A stretch of 64,000 nucleotides of DNA, taken from contig JBJHDM010000011.1 of assembly GCA_050486545.1 (NCBI GenBank), forward strand, positions 1 through 64,000. Reading direction: 5' to 3'. The notes under the pieces were generated by a model that was not told the DNA's origin, ran no database searches, and was given only the letters and a program-made list of their open reading frames with translations. The position numbers and the translations under genes are program-made. Below, in pieces: positions 26,495 through 34,867 of this stretch (the first letter of the stretch is position 1; each line of letters starts with the position of its first letter). This DNA comes from DAOMNN01 sp050486545. Its GTDB lineage: Bacteria > Pseudomonadota > Gammaproteobacteria > Burkholderiales > Rhodocyclaceae.

Positions 26495-27711
26495 CCGGGT
26501 CGCGTTCGTCTCGACAACAGCAACGGCACGAGACTGGCCGCCTGGAAGATCAGGAGAGATCCATAGGCTGCCACCAGGGATCCGGACACCGACCATCCCA
26601 TGCCTTGCAGCCCGTCCAGCACGCCCCCCAGACCCCATTGCACGCCGAAGGCGCCGAAGAAGGCCATGAGGTTGATCGCCGTGCTCACGCGTCCGAACGC
26701 TTCCTTCGGAAAGTGCGATGCGGTGGCGATATAGGCCTGCGCGTTGACCGACGACAGCACGCCAAGCGCAAACCAGAGCGGCGCGGGCGGTCCCGCGGAA
26801 ACAAGGATCAGGATCTGCACCGCGAGCATCGCCGTGAATCCGACCTGCATCAGCCGCAAGGGCGTGACGCCGCGCCGGGCCAGACGCGTTCCGAGCAGGC
26901 CGATCGACATCTGCCCGGCAAGCATCCCGACGTTGAGTATCATCAGATGGGCCGCCGCCTGCGTCAGCGTCATGCCGTTGACATTCATCAACCAGGGTAC
27001 GGCCCAGAGGCTTTGCAAGGCCATGAAGCCGCCGGTGAAGAACATCGCCGATCCGGCCATGCGCAGGAACGCGGCCGAAGCGAAGATGTGGGCGACGGAA
27101 CGGAACGCGTCGCCAAGCTTCTCCCGCGCACGGTGTTCCGCCTCTTCGGGTACGGCAAGCAGAACGTAGGCCGCGATGCCTCCCGCAACGGCCGCGATGA
27201 TCCAGAAGACACCCCGCCACCCGACCAGCGGAAGCAATGCCTCCACCGGAGCACTCGCGGTCAGGGCGCCCAGGGCGCCCGCGGCCATGATGAATCCGGT
27301 CATCGAACTCTGGCGCTCGGGCGGGTACCACATCGCGAAACCCTTGAGGCCCGCCATCAGGCAGGCCGAAACCCCAAGTCCGATCAAGGCCCGCGCCAAT
27401 CCGAGTTCCAGGAGCGAATCCCCGAGCGCGAACAGCACCGCGCCCAGGGCGGCCAGCAGCAGAAGACCGCCTTCGACCCGGCGCGGCCCGAACCGGTCGA
27501 GCGCGATGCCAAGCGGGATCTGTGCAACACCGAAACTGAGGAAATAGGCACTGGTCAGCAGGCCGAGGTCCGCGGCGGACAGCGACAGGTCGCGCGTGAG
27601 GTCCGGTGAAATCACCGCATTGACCGTGCGCAGCAAGTAGGAAAGGTAGTAGCCGAGCGCAAACGGCAGGAAGATCGTTCCGAACGGGTTCGGACGATAC
27701 GTGTTCGTCAT
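26482..27711 (-). CDS. MFS transporter
   Basis: The 409-residue protein has twelve predicted membrane helices and the MFS loop 2-3 motif GIALDRFGPRRVEGG (about 70-84). The N-terminal helix YYLSYLLRTVNAVISPDLTRDL resembles nitrate/nitrite or glycerol-phosphate type MFS carriers, but lacks features that fix the substrate. A GGAGAA ribosome-binding site precedes the ATG. It is convergent and slightly overlapping with the YhiN gene and divergent from the hemerythrin operon across a 269-bp region with a Dnr-type box, so it may share that regulation. Confidence 0.85.
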   Translation of the reverse strand: MTNTYRPNPFGTIFLPFALGYYLSYLLRTVNAVISPDLTRDLSLSAADLGLLTSAYFLSFGVAQIPLGIALDRFGPRRVEGGLLLLAALGAVLFALGDSLLELGLARALIGLGVSACLMAGLKGFAMWYPPERQSSMTGFIMAAGALGALTASAPVEALLPLVGWRGVFWIIAAVAGGIAAYVLLAVPEEAEHRAREKLGDAFRSVAHIFASAAFLRMAGSAMFFTGGFMALQSLWAVPWLMNVNGMTLTQAAAHLMILNVGMLAGQMSIGLLGTRLARRGVTPLRLMQVGFTAMLAVQILILVSAGPPAPLWFALGVLSSVNAQAYIATASHFPKEAFGRVSTAINLMAFFGAFGVQWGLGGVLDGLQGMGWSVSGSLVAAYGSLLIFQAASLVPLLLSRRTRPGQAN

Positions 27712-27828
27712 GACCGTTCTCCGTATCAGGATGCGTGACGCAATGCTCCGTGCGCCTGCACTCCGAGCCCGTCCCGAGCCGGATGAGCCGGAACGCCCCG
27801 ACTCGAACTATTTGAATTCTCAATGTTT

Positions 27829-27842
27829 TTGATTACAGTCAA
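27829..27842. promoter_or_regulatory. Fnr/Dnr-type box between the MFS gene and hemerythrin operon
   Basis: TTGAT-TACA-GTCAA matches the Fnr-family consensus TTGAT-N4-ATCAA with one mismatch. It sits 118 bp before the MFS start and 139 bp before the hemerythrin start. No good -10 is seen at the class II distance on the plus strand, so the exact target is unclear, but both genes fit a low-oxygen or nitrogen-oxide regulon. Confidence 0.6.
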
Positions 27843-27980
27843 AAACGTGGACAACTTCCATTCCGGCCCGGAACGGAAGGGAGCCGAAGACTTCTGCATA
27901 CGGAATCCGATGGTTTGATGGACATCAAGGCGCCGTTTCACCGTGCTCGGAAAATGACCGCACGAAACGGAGAAACAACC

Positions 27981-28433
27981 ATGTCAAGCATAACCGACTT
28001 CATGAGTCACGATCATCGCGAATGCGATGAACTCTTCGCCCAGGCAGAGAATGCCGCGTCCAAAGGCGACTGGGACACGGCGAAATCCGCCCTTCAGGCT
28101 TTCGTTGACGCCGTCGAAGCCCATTTCTCCGCCGAGGAGAACACCCTTTTCCCGCGCTTCGAATCGGCCTCCGGCATGACCGGCGGCCCGACGCAGATGA
28201 TGCGCCACGAACACGTCGAGATGCGCAGAAGCTTCGAGGCCATGAAGGACGCGCTCGAACGCCAGGACAAGGACGATTTCGCCGGTGAAGGCGAAACCCT
28301 GCTCATCATGATGCAGCAACACAACATGAAGGAGGAGAACATCCTCTATCCGATGTGCGACAACCATCTTGCCGGGGAGCTCGCGACCCTGGAACCTGAA
28401 ATCAAGCGGCAGTTGAAAGCGTCGGGCGCATGA
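27981..28433 (+). CDS. Hemerythrin-like diiron protein (HHE domain)
   Basis: The 150-residue protein is a single hemerythrin-like four-helix bundle. Candidate iron ligands are SHDHRECDELF (about 9-19), HFSAEENTLFP (about 54-64), MRHEHVEMR (about 78-86) and QQHNMKEENILYPMCD (about 117-132). Such proteins bind oxygen or nitric oxide, or repair iron centres. The ATG at 27981 follows CGGAG; the frame is open further upstream from a TTG. It overlaps the DUF2249 gene by four bases (ATGA), and that gene overlaps the next membrane protein gene the same way. The three form one tight operon. Confidence 0.9.
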   Translation: MSSITDFMSHDHRECDELFAQAENAASKGDWDTAKSALQAFVDAVEAHFSAEENTLFPRFESASGMTGGPTQMMRHEHVEMRRSFEAMKDALERQDKDDFAGEGETLLIMMQQHNMKEENILYPMCDNHLAGELATLEPEIKRQLKASGA

Positions 28434-28645
28434 GCATCGTCGTCGACGCACGCGGACTCGAACCTCCGCGTCCATTCGAACTGGTCATGGAAGCACTTGC
28501 GGACTTGCCGTCCGGCGAGCGCATGACCTTGATCCTCGATCGGATGCCGTGGCCGCTGTTCCGCGTGCTCGACCGCGAGAATTACCAGTACGAACACTGC
28601 ATCCGCGAAGACGGCGCCGTCGAGATCGGAATCACGGCACCATGA
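28430..28645 (+). CDS. DUF2249 protein
   Basis: The 71-residue protein contains MSIVVDARGLEPPRPFELVMEALADLPSGERMTLILDRMPWPLFRVLDRENYQYE, which is the DUF2249 pattern, related to the TusA/SirA fold. It lacks the TusA CPxP cysteine. DUF2249 proteins often neighbour hemerythrins and nitric-oxide genes, but their role is unknown. It is coupled by ATGA overlaps to the hemerythrin in front and the membrane protein behind. A second DUF2249 gene lies at 35352-35612 in a comparable setting. Confidence 0.85.
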   Translation: MSIVVDARGLEPPRPFELVMEALADLPSGERMTLILDRMPWPLFRVLDRENYQYEHCIREDGAVEIGITAP

Positions 28646-29904
28646 TGACGGCAGGCAGTTCCCTCAGCTACGACGCGGCCCCGTCGTTCTCGACCCCGTT
28701 GCGCTTCTTTCTGACCGCCCCGGTCTTCGGCATGGCCGCAGGCATCATGCTGCTGCTGCTTCCCGACCTGCTCGATTCTCGTTGGACCCCGGGCGCATTG
28801 GCCATCACCCACCTGATCACGGTCGGGTTCATGCTCATGGTGATGGTCGGAGCGATGTTCCAGATCCTGCCGGTCGTCATGGGTGCGTCGCTCCCCTTCG
28901 CCGGAACGCTCGCGACCGTGATCCACCTCGGACTGGTCACTGGCACGATCAGCCTGGTCTGGGGACTTGCCAGCATGACCCCGGACCTCCTGTTCGCCGC
29001 CGTGGTTCTCCTCGGCACCAGTTCAGCCTTGTTCCTGGCCGGTGCGTCCTGGGCGCTGTGGCATGCGCCCATCTCGCAGGCCAGCCAGCGCGACATGCGC
29101 CTGGCCCTGGCCTCCCTGGGCATCGCACTGATGCTCGGACTCGCCCTGGCGATGGTGCTCTCGCGCGGCCTGCCGCTGCCGTTGCTGACCCTGCTGAAAC
29201 TGCATGTCGGCTGGGCCTGGCTCGGCGGCGTCGGCATCCTGCTCGCCGCAACGAGCTGGATCGTCGTTCCGATGTTCCAGATCACGCCGCCCTACCCTGC
29301 CTGGATGACCCGCTACTGGGCCGCAACCACCTGTGGAGCCCTGGTTCTCTGGAGCATCGGCGTCGTGTACGGCTTGTCTGCAGTGGAAGCGTTCCTGATC
29401 CTGCTGCTCACCGTTCTCGGCGCGGTGTTCGTGGGCGCGACCCTGCGTCTGCAACTGCGCTCGCGGCGCTCCAATCCGGATGCCACCTTCCGGATGTTCC
29501 AGTTCGGGATGGCAAGCCTGGCCGCCGGCATCGCGTGCGTCCTGGCGGCCCAGTATTTCGACCACCGCGTCCTGCCGGTCCTGGCCGGCATCCTGATCCT
29601 GTACGGCGGTTTCGTCAGCGTCATCGAGGGCATGCTCTACAAGATCGTCCCGTTTCTGGCATGGCTCCATCTGGTTCAGGACGGGATCAAGGCTCCGAAC
29701 ATGCGCAAGCTCCAGCCGGACGCACCCGTATGGTGGCAGATGCGCGTCCACATGGCGGCCGTGGTGGCCGTTGTAGTGGCCACGCTCGTAGGCAACGAAA
29801 CCCTGATTAGATTGGGCGCGATCGTCGTCGTCGTCGAGTTCGCATGGCTCGCGGCCAACCTCGTCCGAGTCGTTCGTGCCTACCGGGTGGCGCAGGCGAC
29901 CTGA
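28642..29904 (+). CDS. Polytopic membrane protein, CcoN/NnrS-like
   Basis: The 420-residue protein has about twelve hydrophobic helices. HLITVGFMLMVMVGAMFQILPVVMG (about 50-74) resembles the heme-binding helix of NnrS and cbb3-oxidase subunit CcoN. Further histidines lie in LLKLHVGWAWLGGVG, AAQYFDHRVLPVLAG and FLAWLHLVQDG, so heme or metal binding is plausible. I cannot name a family with certainty. ATG at 28642 overlaps the DUF2249 stop (ATGA). By its operon with a hemerythrin and by the next gene (dnr), it probably acts in nitrogen-oxide or oxygen stress. Confidence 0.65.
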   Translation: MMTAGSSLSYDAAPSFSTPLRFFLTAPVFGMAAGIMLLLLPDLLDSRWTPGALAITHLITVGFMLMVMVGAMFQILPVVMGASLPFAGTLATVIHLGLVTGTISLVWGLASMTPDLLFAAVVLLGTSSALFLAGASWALWHAPISQASQRDMRLALASLGIALMLGLALAMVLSRGLPLPLLTLLKLHVGWAWLGGVGILLAATSWIVVPMFQITPPYPAWMTRYWAATTCGALVLWSIGVVYGLSAVEAFLILLLTVLGAVFVGATLRLQLRSRRSNPDATFRMFQFGMASLAAGIACVLAAQYFDHRVLPVLAGILILYGGFVSVIEGMLYKIVPFLAWLHLVQDGIKAPNMRKLQPDAPVWWQMRVHMAAVVAVVVATLVGNETLIRLGAIVVVVEFAWLAANLVRVVRAYRVAQAT

Positions 29905-29910
29905 GCCAGA

Positions 29911-29975
29911 CCTAGTTCTTTCGGCCTAGTTCCTAGACCATCCGACCAATTGTCATCGGTCGGCCATCACCCTAG
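29911..29975. promoter_or_regulatory. Cluster of four CCTAG motifs upstream of dnr
   Basis: CCTAG occurs at 29911, 29925, 29932 and 29971 within 65 bases of the 128-bp gap before dnr. CTAG is normally very rare in high-GC proteobacterial DNA, so the clustering is unusual. CCTAG also lies in the nosZ Dnr box (60158-60162) and at the nosR -10 (62519-62523). A weak box TTGTC-ATCG-GTCGG (29950-29963) is also present. An operator for an unidentified regulator is possible. Confidence 0.4.
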
Positions 29976-30032
29976 CATCGACCTGTCGGGCTAAAGCACT
30001 GTTCCATCAGGCCCCTTTCAGGATTTTTCGCC

Positions 30033-30797
30033 ATGGGTGGTATCGATTTCGACCTTCCGACCAGGATGGCGCCGCAAGCGCGTCGGAACACGCTCGACGC
30101 ACTTCCGGCAACGCATCGCATGCTGGCCGAGATGCCCATCCTGCGCGACATCCATTTCGACACCATCGCGCTGCTCGCAAAAGGCACCCGCATACTCGAG
30201 CTGGGGCGCGACGCCCGCGTCTTCGACCGTGGTTCGCATCCAGCCGGCCTCTACTTCGTCGTATCCGGGGGAGTCAAGCTGATGTCCCTCGGACCGGACA
30301 AACGCGCCCGGGTCGTGGAACTGTTCCAACCATGCGGAATGTTCGGCGAGATCGGCGTCTTCACCGGGTCCGCCTACCGCACCTGGACCCAGACGATCGC
30401 GCCTTCGACGCTGCTCGAAGTCAGCCGGGACTGCGCGCTGGCGGCGGTCGATTACGATCACAAGCTCGCCGTTCGGATGCTCACCGCCGTAACCATGCGG
30501 ACCCAGCAACTGATCGACAGCATCAGCTGCACTTCGCCCAGCACGGCCGGGGTTCGCGTCGCGGCATACCTGCTCGAACTTGCGGAACGTTCCGGCTCGC
30601 CCGATGGACCGGTCCTCCTGCCCGCGTCCAAGGGCACGATCGCATCGCTGCTCAACCTGTCGCAGGAAAGCCTTTCGAGGGTATTGCGTCGCATGAAGGA
30701 CGCGGGACTCCTCATGGTCAGTGGTCGCAGGATCCGGATTCACGACCGCCAGGGACTGACCCGAATGCTTTGTGCGGACGCCCACGACACGGTTTGA
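30033..30797 (+). CDS. dnr: Crp/Fnr-family regulator of the Dnr/NnrR type
   Basis: The 254-residue protein has a cyclic-nucleotide-binding-like sensor (about 30-150; GLYFVVSGGVKLM, GMFGEIGVF). A C-terminal helix-turn-helix carries KGTIASLLNLSQESLSRVLRRMKDAGLLMV (about 210-240), whose recognition helix ESLSRV fits TTGAY-type boxes. It lacks the N-terminal cysteine cluster of Fnr, which places it with Dnr/NnrR-type nitric-oxide sensors. Boxes it could bind lie before narX, nosZ, nosR, the hemerythrin operon and the GGDEF-EAL gene. It sits between the hemerythrin operon and narXL. Confidence 0.85.
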   Translation: MGGIDFDLPTRMAPQARRNTLDALPATHRMLAEMPILRDIHFDTIALLAKGTRILELGRDARVFDRGSHPAGLYFVVSGGVKLMSLGPDKRARVVELFQPCGMFGEIGVFTGSAYRTWTQTIAPSTLLEVSRDCALAAVDYDHKLAVRMLTAVTMRTQQLIDSISCTSPSTAGVRVAAYLLELAERSGSPDGPVLLPASKGTIASLLNLSQESLSRVLRRMKDAGLLMVSGRRIRIHDRQGLTRMLCADAHDTV

Positions 30798-30837
30798 AAC
30801 CCTCGAGCCTCCCGAAACGCCCACCGCCCGCGGGCGT

Positions 30838-30880
30838 TTGACTCCTGTCAACGACGCGTGAATTCAATGTCTTGTAGAGT
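30838..30880 (+). promoter_or_regulatory. Dnr-type box and -10 of narX
   Basis: TTGAC-TCCT-GTCAA (30838-30851) is a perfect five-base dyad of the Nnr/Dnr type. TAGAGT at 30875-30880 is a likely -10, starting 30.5 bases after the box centre, which places the box near -42 (class II activation). The nosZ promoter has the same -10 hexamer at the same distance. The leader to narX is about 105 bases. Confidence 0.7.
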
Positions 30881-30990
30881 TTCGATGGCCGGCCATCCGG
30901 ATGCTGGCGACTGCGAGCGGGTCTCATCCTTTCGCATGCAATCGAATCCGCAATGACACGGAATACGCCGCCCTGCTCACACCCCGAAAG

Positions 30991-32931
30991 ATGACCGGTG
31001 CGCAAAGGCTCTCCACCAAGATCATCAGCATCCTGGTGGCGTTCTTCATCGTCTCGCTGACCGCGATCGGGATGACGCTACTGGCTTCGTGGAAGCTGGA
31101 AGGCGGCGCGGCGGCCATCAACGACACGGGCAGCCTGCGTATCCGGACCTACCGGATCGCACACCAGCTCGCACGTGCCGACACGCACATGGAGGACCCC
31201 GCCGCGTTCGCAGCCCGAATCGAAGAGGAGCTAGAGGGGGTCGAGGAGATCCTGCAGCGCCTCGCAAAGGGCGACCCGACGCGGCCTCTGTTCGTCCCCC
31301 AGGATCAGGGGATCCCGGACGACGTGCTGCAATTCACCGACTTCTGGTCGAGCCGGATCCGTCCGGTCCTGTTCGTGCTGATGAACGACCCGAACCCCGG
31401 GATCCTTCGCCGGACCATGCGGGACATGGATCGCAACGTGAAGACCTTCGTGGACAGCGTCAACGCCGTCGTATTCAAGATGGAGCAAAGTCACGTCCGC
31501 CAGCTCAACGTGCTCCGCGCATCGCAGGCCCTGCTCGTCGTCCTCGCCCTGGTGGGTACGGCAATCCTGATCCGCTTCTTCTACTCGCTCGTGGTCCGCC
31601 CGGTCGACGAACTGTCCAAGGCGATCCGGAGCATGGAGCAGGAGGATTTCTCGGCCCGGGTGCCGATCCTGACCCGGGACGAGTTCGGCGAACTGTCCGA
31701 AGGCTTCAACAAGATGGCTACGCACCTGCAATGCCTCTACGAAACACTGGAGGAGCGGGTTGCCGAAAAGACGCATGACCTGACCACCAAGAATCGCGAA
31801 CTCGAGATTCTCTACGCCACGAGCGGCTTTCTGCATGAGCCGAACGACATCGACAGCCTGTGCAGGGGATTCCTCGAACATGTCCAGAGCACCCTCGGTG
31901 CGACGGCAAGCTCGGTACGCCTGCTCGATGCGGAATCGGAAAATCTGTACATCACGGTTTCCGAAGGGCTGGATCAACCCTTTCTGGACCGAGAAGCCGT
32001 GCTGTCCTGTGGATCCTGTCTGTGCACCGAGGCAGCCCGTCGCAACCTGACCATCATGGTCGACGTCGACCGCCCGGATGCGCCGATGAAAATGGACACC
32101 TGTCGCGCAGCCGGTTTCCGCGCCGTCTCCGTGGCGGCCATTACGGTCAACAAGCGCCCGATCGGCGTCTTCAATCTGTATTTCCGGGACCCCAGCCCGC
32201 TCGACAAGTCGGACGAGCAACTGCTCGAAACACTCGGGCAACAACTGGGCACCGCGATCCAGAGCTTGCGACTGCAGGCGCGATCACGCGAAGTCGCGGT
32301 CTTCGAGGAACGCAACATGCTCGCGCGCGAACTCCACGATTCGATCGCACAGGGGCTGGCGTTCCTGAACCTGCAGGTTCAGCTTCTGGAACGCGCTCTC
32401 GAGAACGACGATACGGAAGAGATGAAGGGAATCGTCGCGATGATTCGACAGGGCGTGCAGGAGGGCTACGATGACGTACGCGAGCTGATGGTTCATTTCC
32501 GTGCCCGCGTCGATCAGCAGGATCTCGATGCCGCCATCTCCGCCGCACTTTCACGACTGGCCGAACAGACGGGCATTTCGACCCATTTCGACGTCCAGGG
32601 CGACGCCGCACCCCTCGAAGCGGAGACCGAAACCCAGATGCTCTACATCGTGCTGGAGGCCTTGTCGAACGTGCGCAAGCACGCGCAGGCACGCTCGATC
32701 ACCGTCATCCTGCGTCGCACGCTGGAAGGCCTCACGGTCACCGTGCGCGACGACGGCAGCGGTTTCGACGTAGCGGAAGTGAAGGAAGACGCGCAACCCG
32801 ACCATATCGGACTCGAGATCATGCGCGAGCGGGCGTCGCGCGTTGGAGGCCGGGTGGAAGTACGCTCATCGCGGGGACGGGGAACCGAAATCCGTCTCGA
32901 GATACCCAGACTGAACGAGGAGACCCACTGA
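30991..32931 (+). CDS. narX: Nitrate/nitrite sensor histidine kinase NarX-type
   Basis: The 646-residue protein has a first membrane helix (about 10-32) and a periplasmic helical sensor whose P-box-like segment is SLRIRTYRIAHQLARAD (about 46-62). A second helix (about 180-205) and a HAMP domain follow. A GAF-like central module contains the cysteine cluster SCGSCLC plus a later MDTC. The HisKA_3-type kinase has FEERNMLARELHDSIAQGLAFLNLQ (phosphorylated His) and an ATPase with ALSNVRKHAQA and DDGSGFD. It overlaps the narL start by one base (TGATG). A Dnr-type box lies upstream, so nitric oxide or anoxia may raise its level. Confidence 0.9.
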   Translation: MTGAQRLSTKIISILVAFFIVSLTAIGMTLLASWKLEGGAAAINDTGSLRIRTYRIAHQLARADTHMEDPAAFAARIEEELEGVEEILQRLAKGDPTRPLFVPQDQGIPDDVLQFTDFWSSRIRPVLFVLMNDPNPGILRRTMRDMDRNVKTFVDSVNAVVFKMEQSHVRQLNVLRASQALLVVLALVGTAILIRFFYSLVVRPVDELSKAIRSMEQEDFSARVPILTRDEFGELSEGFNKMATHLQCLYETLEERVAEKTHDLTTKNRELEILYATSGFLHEPNDIDSLCRGFLEHVQSTLGATASSVRLLDAESENLYITVSEGLDQPFLDREAVLSCGSCLCTEAARRNLTIMVDVDRPDAPMKMDTCRAAGFRAVSVAAITVNKRPIGVFNLYFRDPSPLDKSDEQLLETLGQQLGTAIQSLRLQARSREVAVFEERNMLARELHDSIAQGLAFLNLQVQLLERALENDDTEEMKGIVAMIRQGVQEGYDDVRELMVHFRARVDQQDLDAAISAALSRLAEQTGISTHFDVQGDAAPLEAETETQMLYIVLEALSNVRKHAQARSITVILRRTLEGLTVTVRDDGSGFDVAEVKEDAQPDHIGLEIMRERASRVGGRVEVRSSRGRGTEIRLEIPRLNEETH

Positions 32932-33611
32932 TGTCCGAGACCATACGCGTACTGCTCGTCGACGACCACGCACTGTTCCGCAGCGGAATCCGGTCCCTGC
33001 TGCAGCGCCACCCCGATTTCGAAGTGGTCGGCGAAGCGGGTGACGGCATGGAAGGAGTCAAGCGCGCAGGACAGCTTCGACCCGATGTCGTCCTGCTCGA
33101 TCTGCACATGCCGGGGCTTTCGGGCAAGGAGACCGCGCGTCTGCTCACGCGGGAGGTTCCGGAATCGCACGTGCTGATGCTCACCGTCTCCGAGGATGCG
33201 GACGACCTGCTCGAGACCCTGCGCTCCGGGGCATCGGGTTACCTGCTGAAGAACATCGCAGCCGACACCTTGCTCTCCGCCGTACGCACGGCTGCACACG
33301 GCGAATCGGTGATCTCTCCCCAGATGATGGCCAAACTGCTCCGGAGCGCCAGCGGGTCGGAGTCGCCGCGGACTGCGCTCGCCGGCATGAAGCCGGCCGA
33401 CCGCGACAAGCTCACACCCCGCGAACGCGAGATCCTGTCATTCATCGCACGCGGCCTGAGCAACAAGGAAATCGCAAGGGAACTGGAAGTCGCGGAGAGC
33501 ACGGTCAAGATTCACGTGCAGAACATGCTGCGCAAGCTGAACCTTTCGAGTCGGGTACAGGCCGCCGTCTACGCAGTCGAACATGGCATCGGCCTGCCTC
33601 CCGACCAGTAG
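32931..33611 (+). CDS. narL: NarL-type response regulator
   Basis: The 226-residue protein has a receiver domain with acidic pocket LLVDDHALF and phospho-acceptor Asp in VVLLDLHMPGLSG (about 60). Switch residues follow (MLTVSEDADD, YLLKNIAAD). A LuxR/FixJ-type DNA-binding domain follows, with LTPREREILSFIARGLSNKEIARELEVAESTVKIHVQNMLRKL (about 160-202). It forms the partner of the NarX-type kinase, to which it is translationally coupled. It should control nitrate respiration genes in response to nitrate and nitrite. Confidence 0.92.
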   Translation: MSETIRVLLVDDHALFRSGIRSLLQRHPDFEVVGEAGDGMEGVKRAGQLRPDVVLLDLHMPGLSGKETARLLTREVPESHVLMLTVSEDADDLLETLRSGASGYLLKNIAADTLLSAVRTAAHGESVISPQMMAKLLRSASGSESPRTALAGMKPADRDKLTPREREILSFIARGLSNKEIARELEVAESTVKIHVQNMLRKLNLSSRVQAAVYAVEHGIGLPPDQ

Positions 33612-33671
33612 ACTCGCCCCGGGGACGCGGACCTCTTGGTCAGCGGCCCGGAACCGCAACGGACCTCCCGT

Positions 33672-34865
33672 TCAGGGCTGGCCGTCCGCCCGTGGCCGGA
33701 TGAGCCAGGGGCCGAAGCGAAATACGAACAGTGCCAGGCCGGCGGAAAAGCACAGCCCACTCGCCACGAGGGCGATCGACGCCAGCGGACCGGGCGCCAC
33801 GGAAACCAGGCGCAGCACGGTCGCCGCGAGAACCAACCAGAATGCAGCGGACATCGGGGGCGGCAGGCGCAGCGGCCGACCGGTATGTCCGAGCGCCGTT
33901 CGGCTCATCATCCCCAGGGTCAGCAGCCCGATCCCTCCCACCGCGATGCTGTGGATCGCCGCGCTGGTGAGCGCAGGCCACCACGCCAGCGCAATCGGAT
34001 AGAGGCCGACTCCGATCGCGGTGCATCCGTACCCGGCGAACAACACCCACAGCAACGGCTGGCCGATCACCTTCGGGCTCCACCAGCGAGCGAGCTGGAC
34101 GAGGTTGACGCCCGCCCCGACCAACCCGAGTGCAACACTGGCCGGCGGAGGACCGTCCAGGGCGACCAGCATGGCCATCGCGAGCGGAGCGGCCACGGCA
34201 ACGAAACTGAGGGCACGGTGGTTCACCACTTGCGGAGTCTGCAGGGCGCGACTGGTGAAGAAGGCGATCACGCGCATGCCCATGAAGAAGATCACTGCCG
34301 CAACGATGAGCAGTCCCACGTGCAGCAATTGACGCGGATTCAGCATCCACTGCCCCGCGACCGCGAGATGGAACACCAGGTTGGCACTCGCAAAGGCAAC
34401 CAGCAACAACGGCACGACGTAGTTCCGAACGTTGCGCGTACGCAGCACCGGCACCGCAAGCAGCCATGCAGCCGTCAGGAAGAAGAGGACCGAGAAGGCG
34501 CCTCCCCACCACGCCGACCCCGGAACCGCGAGAAGCAACACCCGCGCCAGCACCCACACCACCGCCAGGACCGCGAGCACGGCGCCCCGTACGGGAGGTT
34601 GCCCCGTCCACGTCGCAACCGCGGTCAACAGGAAGCCGACGATGATCGCGCCAGCATAGCCCCAGATCATCTCGTGGCCGTGCCACAGGAATCCCGGCAA
34701 GGCCCGTGTTCCGCCGATGCCGAAGGCCCATGCGGCAATGAACAGAGCTGCCTGGATCGCGGCCAGCAGATAGAACGGTCGGAACGCCATCGACAGGAAC
34801 GGCTTCCAACCCGGACGCTGGTCGATTCCGCGTGCCGGCTCGTCGATCCGGAGCAACACCGCCAT
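33672..34865 (-). CDS. nnrS: NnrS family membrane protein
   Basis: The 397-residue protein has about twelve membrane helices and the NnrS hallmarks FRPFYLLAAIQAALFI, FLWHGHEMIWGYAGAIIVGFLLTAV (about 55-80) and IHSIAVGGIGLLTLGMMSRTALGHTGR (about 295-320). NnrS is a heme- and copper-containing protein that protects cells from nitric oxide and dinitrosyl iron complexes. The ATG at 34865 lies two bases after the hemerythrin stop; upstream codons in the same frame belong to that gene. It is the last gene of the DUF2249-hemerythrin-nnrS operon, whose promoter carries an NsrR-like box. Confidence 0.92.
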   Translation of the reverse strand: MAVLLRIDEPARGIDQRPGWKPFLSMAFRPFYLLAAIQAALFIAAWAFGIGGTRALPGFLWHGHEMIWGYAGAIIVGFLLTAVATWTGQPPVRGAVLAVLAVVWVLARVLLLAVPGSAWWGGAFSVLFFLTAAWLLAVPVLRTRNVRNYVVPLLLVAFASANLVFHLAVAGQWMLNPRQLLHVGLLIVAAVIFFMGMRVIAFFTSRALQTPQVVNHRALSFVAVAAPLAMAMLVALDGPPPASVALGLVGAGVNLVQLARWWSPKVIGQPLLWVLFAGYGCTAIGVGLYPIALAWWPALTSAAIHSIAVGGIGLLTLGMMSRTALGHTGRPLRLPPPMSAAFWLVLAATVLRLVSVAPGPLASIALVASGLCFSAGLALFVFRFGPWLIRPRADGQP

Positions 34866-34867
34866 CG

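Noticed and set aside
29950..29963. A possible Dnr box right before dnr (TTGTC-ATCG-GTCGG)
   Set aside because: The second half-site lacks CAA and no -10 stands at the distance seen in the other four promoters.
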